In this document: piece after piece, positions 26,339-35,874 of the stretch | Layout: the number at the start of each line of letters is the position of its first letter | Position numbering within the stretch: position 1 is the first letter of the stretch | Assembly (NCBI RefSeq): GCF_001642575.1 | Contig: NZ_LXNG01000017.1 | Location: 1-64,000, forward strand | Source: Xanthomonas floridensis | GTDB taxonomy: Bacteria > Pseudomonadota > Gammaproteobacteria > Xanthomonadales > Xanthomonadaceae | Length of the DNA: 64,000 nucleotides | Reading direction: 5' to 3' | Notes under the pieces: generated by a model | Databases searched by the model: none | What the model was told of the DNA's origin: nothing | What the model saw: only the letters and a program-made list of their open reading frames with translations | Made by a program: the position numbers and the translations under genes

Positions 26339-28144
26339 ATGTCCTCTGATTCAATGCGGAACATCCGCAATTTCTCCATCATTGCCCATGTCGACCACGG
26401 TAAATCCACCCTGGCCGACCGGATCATCCAGCTGTGTGGCGGCCTGCAGGCGCGCGAGATGGAGGCCCAGGTGCTGGACTCCAACCCGATCGAGCGCGAA
26501 CGCGGCATCACCATCAAGGCGCAGTCGGTGTCCCTGCCGTACACGGCCAAGGACGGGCAGACCTACCACCTGAACTTCATCGACACCCCCGGGCATGTCG
26601 ACTTCTCCTATGAAGTCAGTCGCTCGCTGGCCGCCTGCGAGGGCGCGCTGCTGGTGGTGGATGCGGCGCAGGGCGTGGAAGCGCAGTCGGTGGCCAACTG
26701 CTACACGGCAGTGGAGCAGGGCCTGGAAGTGGTGCCGGTGCTCAACAAGATCGACCTGCCCACCGCCGATGTCGACCGCGCCAAGGCCGAGATCGAAGCG
26801 GTGATCGGCATCGATGCCGAGGATGCCGTGGCAGTCAGCGCCAAGACCGGCCTGAACATCGATCTGGTACTGGAAGCGATCGTGCATCGCATCCCGCCAC
26901 CGAAGCCGCGCGATACCGACAAGCTGCAGGCGCTGATCATCGATTCCTGGTTCGACAACTACCTGGGCGTGGTCTCGCTGGTGCGCGTGATGCAGGGCGA
27001 GATCAAGCCGGGCAGCAAGATCCTGGTGATGTCCACCGGCCGCACCCATCTGGTGGACAAGGTCGGCGTGTTCACGCCCAAACGCAAGGAACTGGCCGCA
27101 CTGGGCGCCGGCGAAGTGGGCTGGATCAACGCCTCGATCAAGGACGTGCACGGTGCGCCGGTCGGCGACACCCTGACCCTGGCCGGCGATCCCGCCCCGC
27201 ATGCCTTGCCCGGCTTCCAGGAAATGCAGCCGCGCGTGTTCGCCGGCCTGTTCCCGGTCGATGCCGAGGACTATCCGGACCTGCGCGAAGCCCTGGACAA
27301 GTTGCGCCTGAACGATGCAGCGCTGCGCTTCGAGCCGGAAAGCTCCGAGGCGATGGGCTTTGGCTTCCGCTGCGGCTTTTTGGGCATGCTGCACATGGAA
27401 ATCGTGCAGGAGCGGCTGGAGCGCGAATACAACCTGGACCTGATCAGCACCGCGCCGACCGTGGTGTATGAAGTGCTCAAGACCGACGGTTCCATCATCA
27501 ACATGGACAACCCGGCCAAGTTGCCGCAGTTGAACCTGGTGGATGAGATCCGCGAGCCGATCATTCGCGCCAACGTGCTCACTCCCGAGGAGTACATCGG
27601 CAACATCATCAAGCTGTGCGAGGAAAAGCGCGGCACCCAGATCGGCATCAATTACCTGGGTAGCCAGGTGCAGATCAGCTACGAGCTGCCGATGGCGGAA
27701 GTGGTGCTGGATTTCTTCGACAAGCTCAAGTCGGTCAGCCGTGGCTATGCCTCGCTGGATTACCACTTCGTGCGGTTCGATGCCGGCCCGTTCGTGCGCG
27801 TGGACGTGCTGATCAATGGCGACAAGGTCGATGCGCTGTCGCTGATCGTGCATCGCAGCCACGCCGATCGTCGCGGCCGCGAGCTGTGCGAAAAGATGAA
27901 AGACCTGATCCCGCGGCAGATGTTCGACGTGGCGATTCAGGCCGCTGTCGGCTCGCAGATCATCTCGCGTTCGACGGTCAAGGCGATGCGCAAGAACGTG
28001 TTGGCCAAGTGCTATGGTGGCGACGTTTCGCGCAAGAAAAAGCTGCTGGAAAAGCAGAAGGAAGGCAAGAAGCGCATGAAGCAGGTCGGCCGCGTGGAGA
28101 TTCCGCAGGAGGCCTTCCTGGCTGTCTTGCAGATGGATAAGTAG
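26339..28144 (+). CDS. lepA: Elongation factor 4 (LepA)
   Basis: 601-residue ribosome-associated translational GTPase that back-translocates stalled ribosomes. G1 [14 protein letters not shown] near residue 15, G2 [12 protein letters not shown]3 DTPGHVDF, G4 NKIDLP are all intact; the C-terminal LepA-specific region ends [16 protein letters not shown] 26339 gives [15 protein letters not shown] 26354 (MRNIRNF) is the more usual N-terminus in the family and is equally possible. lepB follows after a heptamer-repeat hairpin. Confidence 0.97.
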   Translation: MSSDSMRNIRNFSIIAHVDHGKSTLADRIIQLCGGLQAREMEAQVLDSNPIERERGITIKAQSVSLPYTAKDGQTYHLNFIDTPGHVDFSYEVSRSLAACEGALLVVDAAQGVEAQSVANCYTAVEQGLEVVPVLNKIDLPTADVDRAKAEIEAVIGIDAEDAVAVSAKTGLNIDLVLEAIVHRIPPPKPRDTDKLQALIIDSWFDNYLGVVSLVRVMQGEIKPGSKILVMSTGRTHLVDKVGVFTPKRKELAALGAGEVGWINASIKDVHGAPVGDTLTLAGDPAPHALPGFQEMQPRVFAGLFPVDAEDYPDLREALDKLRLNDAALRFEPESSEAMGFGFRCGFLGMLHMEIVQERLEREYNLDLISTAPTVVYEVLKTDGSIINMDNPAKLPQLNLVDEIREPIIRANVLTPEEYIGNIIKLCEEKRGTQIGINYLGSQVQISYELPMAEVVLDFFDKLKSVSRGYASLDYHFVRFDAGPFVRVDVLINGDKVDALSLIVHRSHADRRGRELCEKMKDLIPRQMFDVAIQAAVGSQIISRSTVKAMRKNVLAKCYGGDVSRKKKLLEKQKEGKKRMKQVGRVEIPQEAFLAVLQMDK

Positions 28145-28146
28145 CT

Positions 28147-28230
28147 GGGAATGGTGAATCGGGAATCGGGAATCGTAAGAGCGCGAGCGCTCCTGCTGTT
28201 CCGATTCCCCATTCTCGATTCTCGATTCCC
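28147..28230. repeat. Heptamer-repeat hairpin, copy 2, between lepA and lepB
   Basis: GGGAATGGTGAATC-type units (28147-28175) face CGATTCCCCATTCTC-type units (28202-28230). It sits inside the lepA-lepB gene pair, leaving only 18 bp with the lepB ribosome site (GAAAGGAAC). Confidence 0.75.
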
Positions 28231-28248
28231 TTTCCGAAAGGAACATCA

Positions 28249-29049
28249 ATGAAATGGTTTGAAATCGTCCTGGTTGTGCTGACCCTGGGCAGCGGCTTCA
28301 TCTGGCTGCTGGACAAGCTGTTCCTGGCCAAGCGCCGGGCCGCACGCGCCGGGTTGCTGGATAGCGAGCCGGCGATCATCGACTACTCGCGCGCCTTCTT
28401 CCCGGTGCTGGCGGTGGTGTTGATCCTGCGCAGCTTCGTGGCCGAGCCGTACAAGATTCCGTCCAGTTCGATGATGCCCAACCTGCTGATCGGCGATTTC
28501 ATCCTGGTCAACAAGTTCGCCTACGGTTTCCGTCTGCCGATCACCAATACCAAGTTCATCCCCACCGGCGAGCCCAAGCGCGGCGACGTGGTGGTGTTCA
28601 AGCCGCCGCATGCGCCGGACCAGAACTGGATCAAGCGGGTGGTGGGCCTGCCGGGCGACAAGATCGGCTTCCATGGCGATACGCTGTACATCAACGACAA
28701 GCCCATGCGTTACACGGTCAAGGGCGAGTACATCGGCAAGGGCAAGGGCGCCGAGATGACCGGCACCACATTGCTGGTGGAAGACCTGCCGGGCCGCACC
28801 CACACCGTGCTGGAGTGGGTGGACCGCAACATGCCGGCCGGCCAGGGCGACTGGACGGTGCCGGCAGACAGCTATTTCGTGATGGGGGACAATCGCGACA
28901 ATAGCGAAGACAGCCGGTTCTGGACCCAGACGCACTTTCTGCCGGAAGCCAATCTGCGCGGCAAGGCGTTCCTGATCTGGCTCAATTGCGAAGGGTGGTT
29001 CTGCAAGGGGAGTTTCGATCCATCGCGGATCGGGACTGGAATCCAGTAA
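28249..29049 (+). CDS. lepB: Signal peptidase I
   Basis: 266-residue inner-membrane protease that removes signal peptides from exported preproteins. Two N-terminal membrane segments (about 3-22 and 50-65). Catalytic Ser in SSSMMPNLLIGD (about 74) and Lys in KRVVGLPGD (about 129); box E GDNRDNSEDSRFW is near 210. Start is supported by AAAGGAAC upstream. The DUF4845 protein follows after 30 bp in the conserved lepA-lepB-orf-rnc-era-recO run. Confidence 0.96.
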   Translation: MKWFEIVLVVLTLGSGFIWLLDKLFLAKRRAARAGLLDSEPAIIDYSRAFFPVLAVVLILRSFVAEPYKIPSSSMMPNLLIGDFILVNKFAYGFRLPITNTKFIPTGEPKRGDVVVFKPPHAPDQNWIKRVVGLPGDKIGFHGDTLYINDKPMRYTVKGEYIGKGKGAEMTGTTLLVEDLPGRTHTVLEWVDRNMPAGQGDWTVPADSYFVMGDNRDNSEDSRFWTQTHFLPEANLRGKAFLIWLNCEGWFCKGSFDPSRIGTGIQ

Positions 29050-29079
29050 ATGCACGCACGGCGTGCCAGGGGAAGCACA

Positions 29080-29457
29080 ATGAAGCGCAAGCAAAGCGGT
29101 ATGACGTTGACGTCGTTCGTGGTGGTGCTGGCGGTGGTGGGGTTCGGCCTGTACATCGGGATGAAGCTGTTTCCGATGTATCAGGAGTACTACTCCGTGC
29201 GCACGGCGATGAAGGGCCTGGCCAATGAGCCGGGAAGTGCCAACATGGACCCGTCCAAGTTGCAGGACCTGTTTTTTCGTCGCCTGTACATCAACTACTC
29301 GGAAAACGTCAAAAAAGAAGACGTGAAGTTCGAGCGGGTCGATGGCGGTTGGCGGATGAAGGTCAACTATGAAGTGCGTCGCGAACTGATCGGTAATCTG
29401 GATATCGTGGGCAAGTTCGACACGTCCGAGGACATGAAAGGGCGCAGTGTCGAATAG
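29080..29457 (+). CDS. DUF4845 single-pass membrane protein
   Basis: 125 residues. The N-terminus ([20 protein letters not shown]) resembles a type IV pilin-like or single membrane anchor, followed by a small periplasmic domain ([34 protein letters not shown]). This is the DUF4845 family commonly found between lepB and rnc; function unknown. ATG 29080 follows AGGGGAAG. Its last 11 bases overlap the rnc start. Confidence 0.88.
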   Translation: MKRKQSGMTLTSFVVVLAVVGFGLYIGMKLFPMYQEYYSVRTAMKGLANEPGSANMDPSKLQDLFFRRLYINYSENVKKEDVKFERVDGGWRMKVNYEVRRELIGNLDIVGKFDTSEDMKGRSVE

Positions 29458-30127
29458 AACCTTCCAGCGCGGTGATCCGATCGGGCATGCGTTCGCCGAT
29501 CCGGGTCTGCTCGCCCAGGCGCTGCGCCACCGCAGTGCCGGGACGCCGCACAACGAGCGGCTGGAATTCCTCGGTGATGGCATCGTCAACCTGCTGATTG
29601 CCGAGGCGCTGTATCAGCGCTGGCCCAAGGCCGACGAAGGCGCATTGACCCGTGCGCGTGCCGAGCTGGTGCGCGAAGGTGCACTGGCGGTGATCGGGCG
29701 TACGCTCAATCTGGGCGAGCGGCTGACGCTGGGGCCGGGCGAACTGAAGTCCGGCGGTCATCGGCGCGATTCGATCCTGGCCGATGCGGTCGAGGCGATC
29801 GTCGCGGCCATCTATCTGGACTGCGGATTCGAGCGCTGCCGCGCGGTGGTGCTGCCGTGGTTCGAGCCCTCGCTGGCGGCATTGCCGGTCGGCAAGGCCG
29901 AAAAAGATCCCAAGACCCGGCTGCAGGAATGGCTGCAGGCACGGCAGCTGCCGTTGCCCACTTACGCGCTGATCAGCGAAAGCGGCGACGAGCACGCCAA
30001 GCAATTCCATGTCGCCTGCATCCTGGAGCAGCCCGTCGCCCGCGCCGAAGGCCAGGGCACGTCGCGCCGTCTTGCCGAGCAGCAGGCGGCGGCTACCGTC
30101 ATCGCACAACTGGATGTAAACACGTGA
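29447..30127 (+). CDS. rnc: Ribonuclease III
   Basis: 226-residue endonuclease cutting double-stranded RNA in rRNA and mRNA maturation. The signature region is [20 protein letters not shown]; the usual Ser after GD is Gly here, but the catalytic Glu and Asp are kept, as is [19 protein letters not shown]-terminal dsRNA-binding domain ([20 protein letters not shown] to the end) is complete. GTG start inside the upstream gene's end; the stop overlaps the era GTG (GTGA). Confidence 0.95.
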   Translation: MSNRTFQRGDPIGHAFADPGLLAQALRHRSAGTPHNERLEFLGDGIVNLLIAEALYQRWPKADEGALTRARAELVREGALAVIGRTLNLGERLTLGPGELKSGGHRRDSILADAVEAIVAAIYLDCGFERCRAVVLPWFEPSLAALPVGKAEKDPKTRLQEWLQARQLPLPTYALISESGDEHAKQFHVACILEQPVARAEGQGTSRRLAEQQAAATVIAQLDVNT

Positions 30128-31020
30128 GCGAAACCACTCCCCACCGTAGCGGCAGCGTTGCCGTGATCGGCCGGCCGAATGTCGGCAAGTCCACCCTGAC
30201 CAATGCCCTGGTGGGCGCCAAGGTCAGCATTGTGTCCAACCGGCCGCAGACCACCCGGCATCGCTTGCTGGGCATCGCTACGTTCCCCGAAGGGCAGCTG
30301 ATGCTGGTCGACACGCCCGGGTTGCACCGCGAGCAGAAGCGCGCGATGAACCGGGTGATGAACCGTGCCGCACGCGGCTCGCTCGAAGGCGTGGATGCCG
30401 CCGTGCTGGTGATCGAAGCCGGCCGCTGGGATGAAGAAGACACCCTGGCCTTCCGCGTGCTCAGCGATGCCAATGTGCCGGTGGTGCTGGTCGTCAACAA
30501 GGTGGACCGGCTCAAGGACAAGACCGCGTTGTTCCCGTTCCTGGCCCAGGTCAGCGAAGGGCGCACCTTCGCGGCGGTGCATCCGGTCTCCGCGCTCAAG
30601 CGCAAAGGCCTGGAAGCCTTGGTGAGCGATCTGCTCAAGCTGGTGCCCGAAGCCGAGGCGATGTTCGGCGAGGACGAAATCACCGACCGTAGCCAGCGTT
30701 TCCTGGCCGGCGAGCTGGTCCGCGAGCAGCTGATGCGTCAATTGGGCGAAGAGCTGCCGTATGCCACCACCGTGGAAATCGAGCGCTTCGCCGAAGACGG
30801 TGCACTGCTGCGCATCGGCGCGGTAATCTGGGTCGAGCGCGAAGGCCAGAAGGCGATCGTGATCGGCAAGGGCGGTACCCGCCTGAAGGAAATCGGCGGC
30901 AAGGCGCGTCTGCAGATGGAGCGGCTGTTCGGTGCCAAGGTTTTCCTCGAAACCTGGGTCCGCGTACGCGAAGGCTGGTCGGACGATGAGGCCGCGTTGA
31001 AGGCGTTCGGCTACGAGTAA
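30124..31020 (+). CDS. era: GTPase Era
   Basis: 298-residue GTPase for 30S subunit maturation. G1 [14 protein letters not shown], switch region [10 protein letters not shown]3 DTPGLH, G4 NKVDRLKD; C-terminal KH domain with [23 protein letters not shown] 30124 is the start, sharing GTGA with the rnc stop. The open frame extends upstream over rnc but that portion is a shadow. The stop codon is followed at once by a repeat copy. Confidence 0.97.
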   Translation: MSETTPHRSGSVAVIGRPNVGKSTLTNALVGAKVSIVSNRPQTTRHRLLGIATFPEGQLMLVDTPGLHREQKRAMNRVMNRAARGSLEGVDAAVLVIEAGRWDEEDTLAFRVLSDANVPVVLVVNKVDRLKDKTALFPFLAQVSEGRTFAAVHPVSALKRKGLEALVSDLLKLVPEAEAMFGEDEITDRSQRFLAGELVREQLMRQLGEELPYATTVEIERFAEDGALLRIGAVIWVEREGQKAIVIGKGGTRLKEIGGKARLQMERLFGAKVFLETWVRVREGWSDDEAALKAFGYE

Positions 31021-31188
31021 GCGCGACCAACGCACCGACTGCGCGACCGCCGAACCTGCGCAGCCGGGATTCGATGATGCGGCCACGCCGCTGCTCGGAG
31101 CGAGTGTGTACTTACGCGGTCCTTCCCCGGTCCTATGCGCTGCCCACATCCGCCTGGCCGCCGCTCGCAGCGTTTTATTCGCCGCTCT
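31021..31188 (+). repeat. Stop-abutting repeat, copy 3, between era and recO
   Basis: Begins GCGCGACCAACGCACCGACT right after the era stop and ends CGCAGCGTTTTATTCGCCGC; it shares TGCGCGACCGCC, GCCCACA and the GCGTTTT...GCCGC end with the copy at 40599. It is the most divergent copy and carries an internal insertion. The remaining 190 bp to recO show no gene. Confidence 0.55.
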
Positions 31189-31382
31189 GGCTCCGAACTC
31201 GGCAACGGAAAGGGCGGCTCGGTGACCGTTGAGGGTTGGCAGCGCATGGCGATAGACATGTATTTCCACGCGACCCCGACACGCGCTGGCATTCCAGTGC
31301 GGACCCGTCGATTGTTCGCCAGTGCGTTCTTGTCGCAGTTGTCTGGTTCCGTGCCGGACTTTCCTGGATCGCGCGCGATTCC

Positions 31383-32105
31383 ATGCTGATCGAGCACGAA
31401 CAGGGCTTCGTCCTGCATGTGCGTGCCTGGCGCGAGACCAGCGTGCTGGTGGAAGTGCTGACCGAGCAGTACGGGCGGGTCGGGTTGCTGGCGCGTGGCG
31501 TGCAAGGTCCGCGCAAGCAGGCGCTGCGTGCGGCGCTGCAGCCGCTGCAACTGATCCAGTTCACAGCCGTGCAACGTGGCGAACTTGCGCAGCTGCGTCA
31601 GGCCGAAGCGCTGGATACTGCCCCGCGACTGGTCGGCGAACGCATGCTGGCCGGTTTCTATATCAGCGAGCTGTTGCTGCGCCTGGCCCCTCGCAATGAT
31701 TCGGTGCCGGAGCTCTACGCGTGCTATGCGCAGGCGCGTGCGCATCTGGCGTCGGAGGTGTCGCTGGCGTGGGGGCTGCGCCGGTTCGAGCGCGACGTAC
31801 TGGAGGGGCTGGGGTTTGCCTTCGATCTGCAGCACGACAGCGACGGACAGCCGATCGATGCGGCGGCGCGCTATCGACTCGACCCGCAGGAGGGCGCCAT
31901 GCGGGTCTTGAGCGAACGTCTGGCGCAGGATCGGCGCGAAACCGTGACGGGTGCGGCGCTGTTGGCCCTCGGGGAGGATCGCATGCCGGCCACCGAAGAC
32001 ATGCCCGGCCTGCGCCGCAGCCTGCGCAGCGTGCTGCTGCATCATCTGAACGGGCGCGGCCTGAAATCCTGGGAAATGCTGGAGGATCTGGCGCGGCGGC
32101 GTTGA
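31383..32105 (+). CDS. recO: DNA repair protein RecO
   Basis: 240-residue RecFOR mediator that loads RecA on SSB-coated single-stranded DNA. The N-terminal OB-fold reads [20 protein letters not shown] and [20 protein letters not shown]; the helical C-terminal half includes [15 protein letters not shown]. It lacks the zinc Cys seen in some RecO proteins. ATG 31383 gives the family start [12 protein letters not shown]. It follows era, separated by a repeat. Confidence 0.93.
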   Translation: MLIEHEQGFVLHVRAWRETSVLVEVLTEQYGRVGLLARGVQGPRKQALRAALQPLQLIQFTAVQRGELAQLRQAEALDTAPRLVGERMLAGFYISELLLRLAPRNDSVPELYACYAQARAHLASEVSLAWGLRRFERDVLEGLGFAFDLQHDSDGQPIDAAARYRLDPQEGAMRVLSERLAQDRRETVTGAALLALGEDRMPATEDMPGLRRSLRSVLLHHLNGRGLKSWEMLEDLARRR

Positions 32106-32223
32106 TCTGCACGACCCGGTCCAAGCGCAGCGCCGGGCGTCATTCCACCCATCGCGTCTTCGGTCCTGTCGACATCCCGCCAGCGCCTGACCCATGGGGG
32201 GCGCCAACGACGACACCCTCAGC

Positions 32224-32946
32224 TCAGTGCAATAACGCGGCCACCGCCGCATGGAACTGCGTCTGCGCCGTGCGTGATTGCGGATCGCCACGCAACAGGC
32301 GTACCGCTCCAGCGAGCCGGGCGGCGCCGACGAATCCGCAGCTGGCCTGCAGCCGGTGCAGGTGATTGCGCAGGGCCTGCTCGTCGCTGATGTTCAGCGC
32401 CGATGTCACTGCGTCGCGGGTGCCCGGCAATTCCGCCAGGAACAACTCGCGCAGGGCGTTGAGGTGATGCTGCTGGCCATTGAGCGCGCTCAGTGCCGCG
32501 GCCTCGTCCCAGTCGCTGGCGGCAATGTCCACCACCCCGACCGGTGCCACGCTGTAGCGACCGCGCGCCAGGCCACGGCGCACTGCCTGCAGCAGGCGTT
32601 CGGTGGTCAGCGGCTTGACCAGCATTTCCAGGAAGCCATCGGACTGCAGGCCTTGCTGCATCGCCAGGGTGCCGTCGGCGGTGTGCGCCAGCGCGGGCAC
32701 GTCCGGGTGCAGCAGGCGTAACGCACGCAGCAGGCCGCTGCCGGTGCCATCGGGCAGATTGACGTCGATCAGCCAGAGATCGTGGCGACGTTCGCGCGCG
32801 CGGTCCAGCGCCGAGGACAACGAATCGGCCCAATCCACCTGGGCCGGGAGGCCTTCCAGTGCAGCCTGCAGGAAGCCACGGCTGATCGGGTCGTCCTCCA
32901 CCAACAGTAAGCGTGGATGGGGTTCCTGACGTGTCGCCATATTCAT
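32224..32946 (-). CDS. Response regulator with C-terminal Hpt domain
   Basis: 240 residues. REC domain (about 12-130): acidic pair in LLLVEDDPIS, phospho-acceptor Asp in LWLIDVNLPDGTG, Thr in ALAHTADG and Lys in EMLVKPLTTE. The C-terminal Hpt domain (about 150-240) has HLHRLQASCGFVGAARLA, with the phospho-accepting His. No DNA-binding or enzymatic output. Such REC-Hpt proteins relay phosphate between a hybrid kinase and a final regulator; none is adjacent. ATG 32946 follows AAGGAGG. Divergent from rlmD. Confidence 0.9.
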   Translation of the reverse strand: MNMATRQEPHPRLLLVEDDPISRGFLQAALEGLPAQVDWADSLSSALDRARERRHDLWLIDVNLPDGTGSGLLRALRLLHPDVPALAHTADGTLAMQQGLQSDGFLEMLVKPLTTERLLQAVRRGLARGRYSVAPVGVVDIAASDWDEAAALSALNGQQHHLNALRELFLAELPGTRDAVTSALNISDEQALRNHLHRLQASCGFVGAARLAGAVRLLRGDPQSRTAQTQFHAAVAALLH

Positions 32947-33063
32947 GCTGCCTCCTTGTCAGCGGTGCCGCGACCCGAGCTGCCGCGCGCACAGGAAGTT
33001 TGCCTGTGTTTGTGTGGCACGACAATTGCCGTGCTGCGTGGAGCGGCCTCCGTCGATCGCATC

Positions 33064-33074
33064 TGCGACAATAC
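33064..33074 (+). promoter_or_regulatory. Extended -10 promoter of rlmD
   Basis: TGCGACAATAC, 30 bp before the rlmD GTG; same word as at lepA and nagZ. Confidence 0.45.
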
Positions 33075-33104
33075 GCACCCTTTTTGCCCGCAGCCTGTCG
33101 CCAC

Positions 33105-34439
33105 GTGGCCAGAACCCGCAATCGCCTCGACCGTACTCCTTTCCAGACCGCCATCACCGACCTCAGCCACGACGGCCGCGGCGTGGCCCGTCGCGATGGC
33201 GAGGGCGGCAAGGTCACCTTCATCAGCGGCGCCTTGCCGGGCGAGCTGGTACGTGCCGAACCCACCGCGCGCAGCCGCCATTTCGACGAGGCCAGGACGA
33301 TCGAGGTCCTGGAAGCCTCGCCGCAGCGGGTGGCACCGCGTTGCCCGCACTTCGGCGTCTGCGCCGGTTGCGTGCTGCAGCACCTGGAAGAATCGCAGCA
33401 GATCGTTGCCAAGCAGCGGGTGCTCACCGACAACCTCGAACGGATCGGGCATGTCACCCCGCAGACCGTGTTGCCTGCCCTGGTCGGCGACAGCTGGGGG
33501 TACCGGCGCAAGGGGCGCTTTTCGGTCCGGCGGGTGGAGAAGAAGGACAAGACCCTGGTCGGCTTCCGCGAGCTGGACCCGCGTTTCGTGGCCGACCTGT
33601 CGGTGTGCTACACGGTGATTCCGCAGATCGGCGAGAAGATCCCGTTGCTGGCGGCGCTGATCGAAGGCATGGACGGCAAGCGCGACATCCCGCAGATCGA
33701 GTTCATCGCCGGCGACGAGGCAGTGGCGCTGACCATCCGCCACATGCAGCCGCTCAGCGAGCGCGATCAGCAGGCCTGGGTGGAGTTTGCACAGGCGCAC
33801 GGCTTTGCGATCTTCCTGCAGCCCGGCGGTGTGGACAGCGTGCACCCGCTGTGGCCGCGCGAGGTGCCGTTGTCGTTCCGCCTGCCGCAATGGGATGTCG
33901 AGCTGGCGTTCCGGCCGCTGGACTTCATCCAGGTCAATGCCTCGCTCAACCAGAAGATGATTGCGCATGCGCTGGCGCTGCTGGATGCCACGGCCGAAGA
34001 CCGGGTGCTGGACCTGTTCTGCGGCCTGGGTAACTTCACCCTGCCGCTGGCGCGGACGGTGCGCGAAGTGGTGGGCGTGGAAGGCGATGCCGGGCTGGTG
34101 GCACGCGCCAGGGAAAATGCGCAGCGCAATGGCCTGGCCAACGCGCAGTTCTACGCCGCCGACCTCACCCAGGACCAACGCAATGCGCCATGGATGAAGC
34201 AGGGCTTCGACAAGTTGCTGCTCGATCCGCCGCGCTCCGGCGCACTGGAAGTGCTGCAACAGCTGCCATTGAATCGCTTCCAGCGCATCGTCTACGTCAG
34301 CTGCCACCCCGGCTCGCTGGCGCGCGACGCCGGCTATCTGGTCAACGAACAGGGCTTTACCCTGGTGTCGGCAGGGGCGATGGACATGTTCCCGCATACC
34401 GCGCATGTGGAAAGCATTGCGGTGTTTGAGAAGCGGTGA
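33105..34439 (+). CDS. rlmD: 23S rRNA (uracil-1939-C5)-methyltransferase
   Basis: 444-residue SAM-dependent rRNA methyltransferase (RumA). N-terminal TRAM domain (ITDLSHDGRGVARRDG). The Fe-S cluster Cys are C80, C86, C89 (CPHFGVCAGC) and C168 (LSVCYTVI). SAM site DLFCGLGNFTLPLAR; catalytic Cys in VYVSCHPGSLARD; DPPRSGALEVL also matches. GTG 33105 is preferred because it gives the family start VARTRNRLDRTPFQ and fits the promoter; the long upstream extension is a shadow. Confidence 0.95.
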   Translation: MARTRNRLDRTPFQTAITDLSHDGRGVARRDGEGGKVTFISGALPGELVRAEPTARSRHFDEARTIEVLEASPQRVAPRCPHFGVCAGCVLQHLEESQQIVAKQRVLTDNLERIGHVTPQTVLPALVGDSWGYRRKGRFSVRRVEKKDKTLVGFRELDPRFVADLSVCYTVIPQIGEKIPLLAALIEGMDGKRDIPQIEFIAGDEAVALTIRHMQPLSERDQQAWVEFAQAHGFAIFLQPGGVDSVHPLWPREVPLSFRLPQWDVELAFRPLDFIQVNASLNQKMIAHALALLDATAEDRVLDLFCGLGNFTLPLARTVREVVGVEGDAGLVARARENAQRNGLANAQFYAADLTQDQRNAPWMKQGFDKLLLDPPRSGALEVLQQLPLNRFQRIVYVSCHPGSLARDAGYLVNEQGFTLVSAGAMDMFPHTAHVESIAVFEKR

Positions 34440-34442
34440 ATA

Positions 34443-34518
34443 GGGAATAGGGAATAGGGAATCGTAACGGCGAACGGCTTATGCTTTTGCCATTCCCGAC
34501 TCTCGATTCCCGATTCCC
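34443..34518. repeat. Heptamer-repeat hairpin, copy 3, touching a start codon
   Basis: GGGAATA units (34443-34464) face ATTCCCG-type units (34491-34518). The next base, 34519, is the A of the CYTH gene ATG, so no ordinary ribosome site can lie outside the repeat. Confidence 0.75.
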
Positions 34519-35034
34519 ATGCCGCTAGAAATCGAACGCAAGTTTCTCGTCACCGGTGATGGATGGCGTGCTGCCGCGCATGCGGTGATCCCGATGGCGC
34601 AGGGCTACATCAATGACCAGGCGGCGTTGCGTAGCGGGGCGCAGAATGCGTCGGTGCGTGTGCGGGTGCAGGACGAGGGCGCGTTCTTGAATCTGAAGTC
34701 GCGTGAGGTGGGGCATACCCGCCAGGAGTTCGAGTACCCGATTCCCGTCGCCGATGCGCGCGCGCTGCTGGACCTGTGCGTCGGTGGGCTGATCGACAAG
34801 CGCCGGCATCTGGTCCAGTACCAGGGCCATGTGTGGGAAGTGGACGAATTTCTCGGCGACAACGCCGGGCTGGTGGTGGCCGAGATCGAGCTCGCCAGTG
34901 CCGAGGAAGCCTTTGCCAAGCCCGATTGGATCGGCGCGGAAGTGACCGATGACACGCGTTACTACAATCTGGCGCTGGCATCGCATCCGTTCAAGCAGTG
35001 GCGCGAGTCGGGATCGGGGACTGGGGATTCATAA
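34519..35034 (+). CDS. CYTH domain protein (inorganic triphosphatase type)
   Basis: 171 residues. The EIERKFLV motif (ExExK) at residue 4 opens a triphosphate tunnel fold; SVRVRVQDEGAFLNLKSREV, EFEYPIP, KRRHLVQY, WEVDEFLGDNAGLVVAEIEL provide the alternating Arg/Lys and Glu residues. Bacterial members cleave inorganic triphosphate; adenylate-cyclase activity is another option. The ATG is flush with a heptamer hairpin, and the last residues (ESGSGTGDS) are encoded by the next such hairpin, so the C-terminus looks extended by the repeat. Confidence 0.9.
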   Translation: MPLEIERKFLVTGDGWRAAAHAVIPMAQGYINDQAALRSGAQNASVRVRVQDEGAFLNLKSREVGHTRQEFEYPIPVADARALLDLCVGGLIDKRRHLVQYQGHVWEVDEFLGDNAGLVVAEIELASAEEAFAKPDWIGAEVTDDTRYYNLALASHPFKQWRESGSGTGDS

Positions 35035-35142
35035 AGGAGCAAGGGTGATGCGTCGGCTCCGGGCGATGCGTTGCGAATCTCCAATCCCCCATCCGCGTGT
35101 TGGGGCTTATGCTCTGCCAATCCCCACTGCCCAATCCCCAAC
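35005..35142. repeat. Heptamer-repeat hairpin, copy 4, overlapping a gene end
   Basis: GTCGGGATCGGGGACTGGGG-type units (35005-35030) face two separate arms with CCAATCCCCC (about 35081-35091) and CCAATCCCCACTGCCC (35117 on). It overlaps the last nine codons of the CYTH gene and stops 8 bp before the FrnE-like ATG. Confidence 0.65.
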
Positions 35143-35150
35143 CTTCGCTT

Positions 35151-35834
35151 ATGCGCATCGATATCTGGTCCGACGTGGTCTGCCCCTGGTGCTGGATCGG
35201 CAAGCGCCGGTTTGAGCAGGCAATAGCCGCGCTTGGCGACAAGGCGCCTGCGCTGGACATTCATTACCATGCGTTCGAGCTGGATCCGGAGGCCGGCGCA
35301 GCGCCGGTGCCGTTGCGCGATGCCCTGGCACGCAAGTTCGGCGGCACCGCACGCGTGGAGCAGATGCTTGCGCAGACCCAGGCCACTGCACGCGCCGAAG
35401 GCCTGCCATTCGACTTCGGGCGCGGCCAGGTGCAGGTCAGTACCCTGCGTGCGCATCGGCTGCTGTGGCTGGCCACCCACGAAGGCGATGTCGGCGCGGT
35501 GATGGAAGCGCTGTTCCATGCGCATTTTGCCGAAGGCCGTAACGTTGCGGCGACCGAGACGCTGGTGCGTGCCGGTGAGGCCGGCGGTCTGTCGGCTGCG
35601 CGGGTGCAGGCGATGCTGGACTCCGATGAAGGCACGGTGGAAGTGCAGGCGCAGTTGGCGCAGGCCAGCGCGCTGGGCATCCGCGCGGTGCCCAGTTTCG
35701 TGATCGACGGACGCAGCCTGATCCAGGGCGCGCAACCGCCGGAGAGTTTTGCCCAGGCGCTGTTGCAGCTCGCCGCCGAATCGGTGCCGGTCGGTGGCGC
35801 CGATGCCTGCGGGCCGGATGGCTGCGCGCTCTGA
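35151..35834 (+). CDS. DsbA-family oxidoreductase, FrnE-like
   Basis: 227-residue thioredoxin-fold protein with active site CPWCWIG at residues 11-17 (MRIDIWSDVVCPWCWIGKRR) and no signal peptide, so cytoplasmic. GIRAVPSFVIDGRSLIQGAQ with the cis-Pro is near residue 180. FrnE homologues act as thiol-disulfide enzymes in oxidative stress or polyketide isomerases. An extra Cys pair is present at the tail (DACGPDGCAL). ATG 35151 is the family start; the longer frame runs back into the repeat. Confidence 0.9.
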   Translation: MRIDIWSDVVCPWCWIGKRRFEQAIAALGDKAPALDIHYHAFELDPEAGAAPVPLRDALARKFGGTARVEQMLAQTQATARAEGLPFDFGRGQVQVSTLRAHRLLWLATHEGDVGAVMEALFHAHFAEGRNVAATETLVRAGEAGGLSAARVQAMLDSDEGTVEVQAQLAQASALGIRAVPSFVIDGRSLIQGAQPPESFAQALLQLAAESVPVGGADACGPDGCAL

Positions 35835-35874
35835 CCCTGCCGATGGCAGCATGTCTGTGCAAGGCGTTGATCCG

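Noticed and set aside
26351..28249. A 632-codon minus-strand frame opposite lepA
   Set aside because: Shadow of a universally conserved gene.
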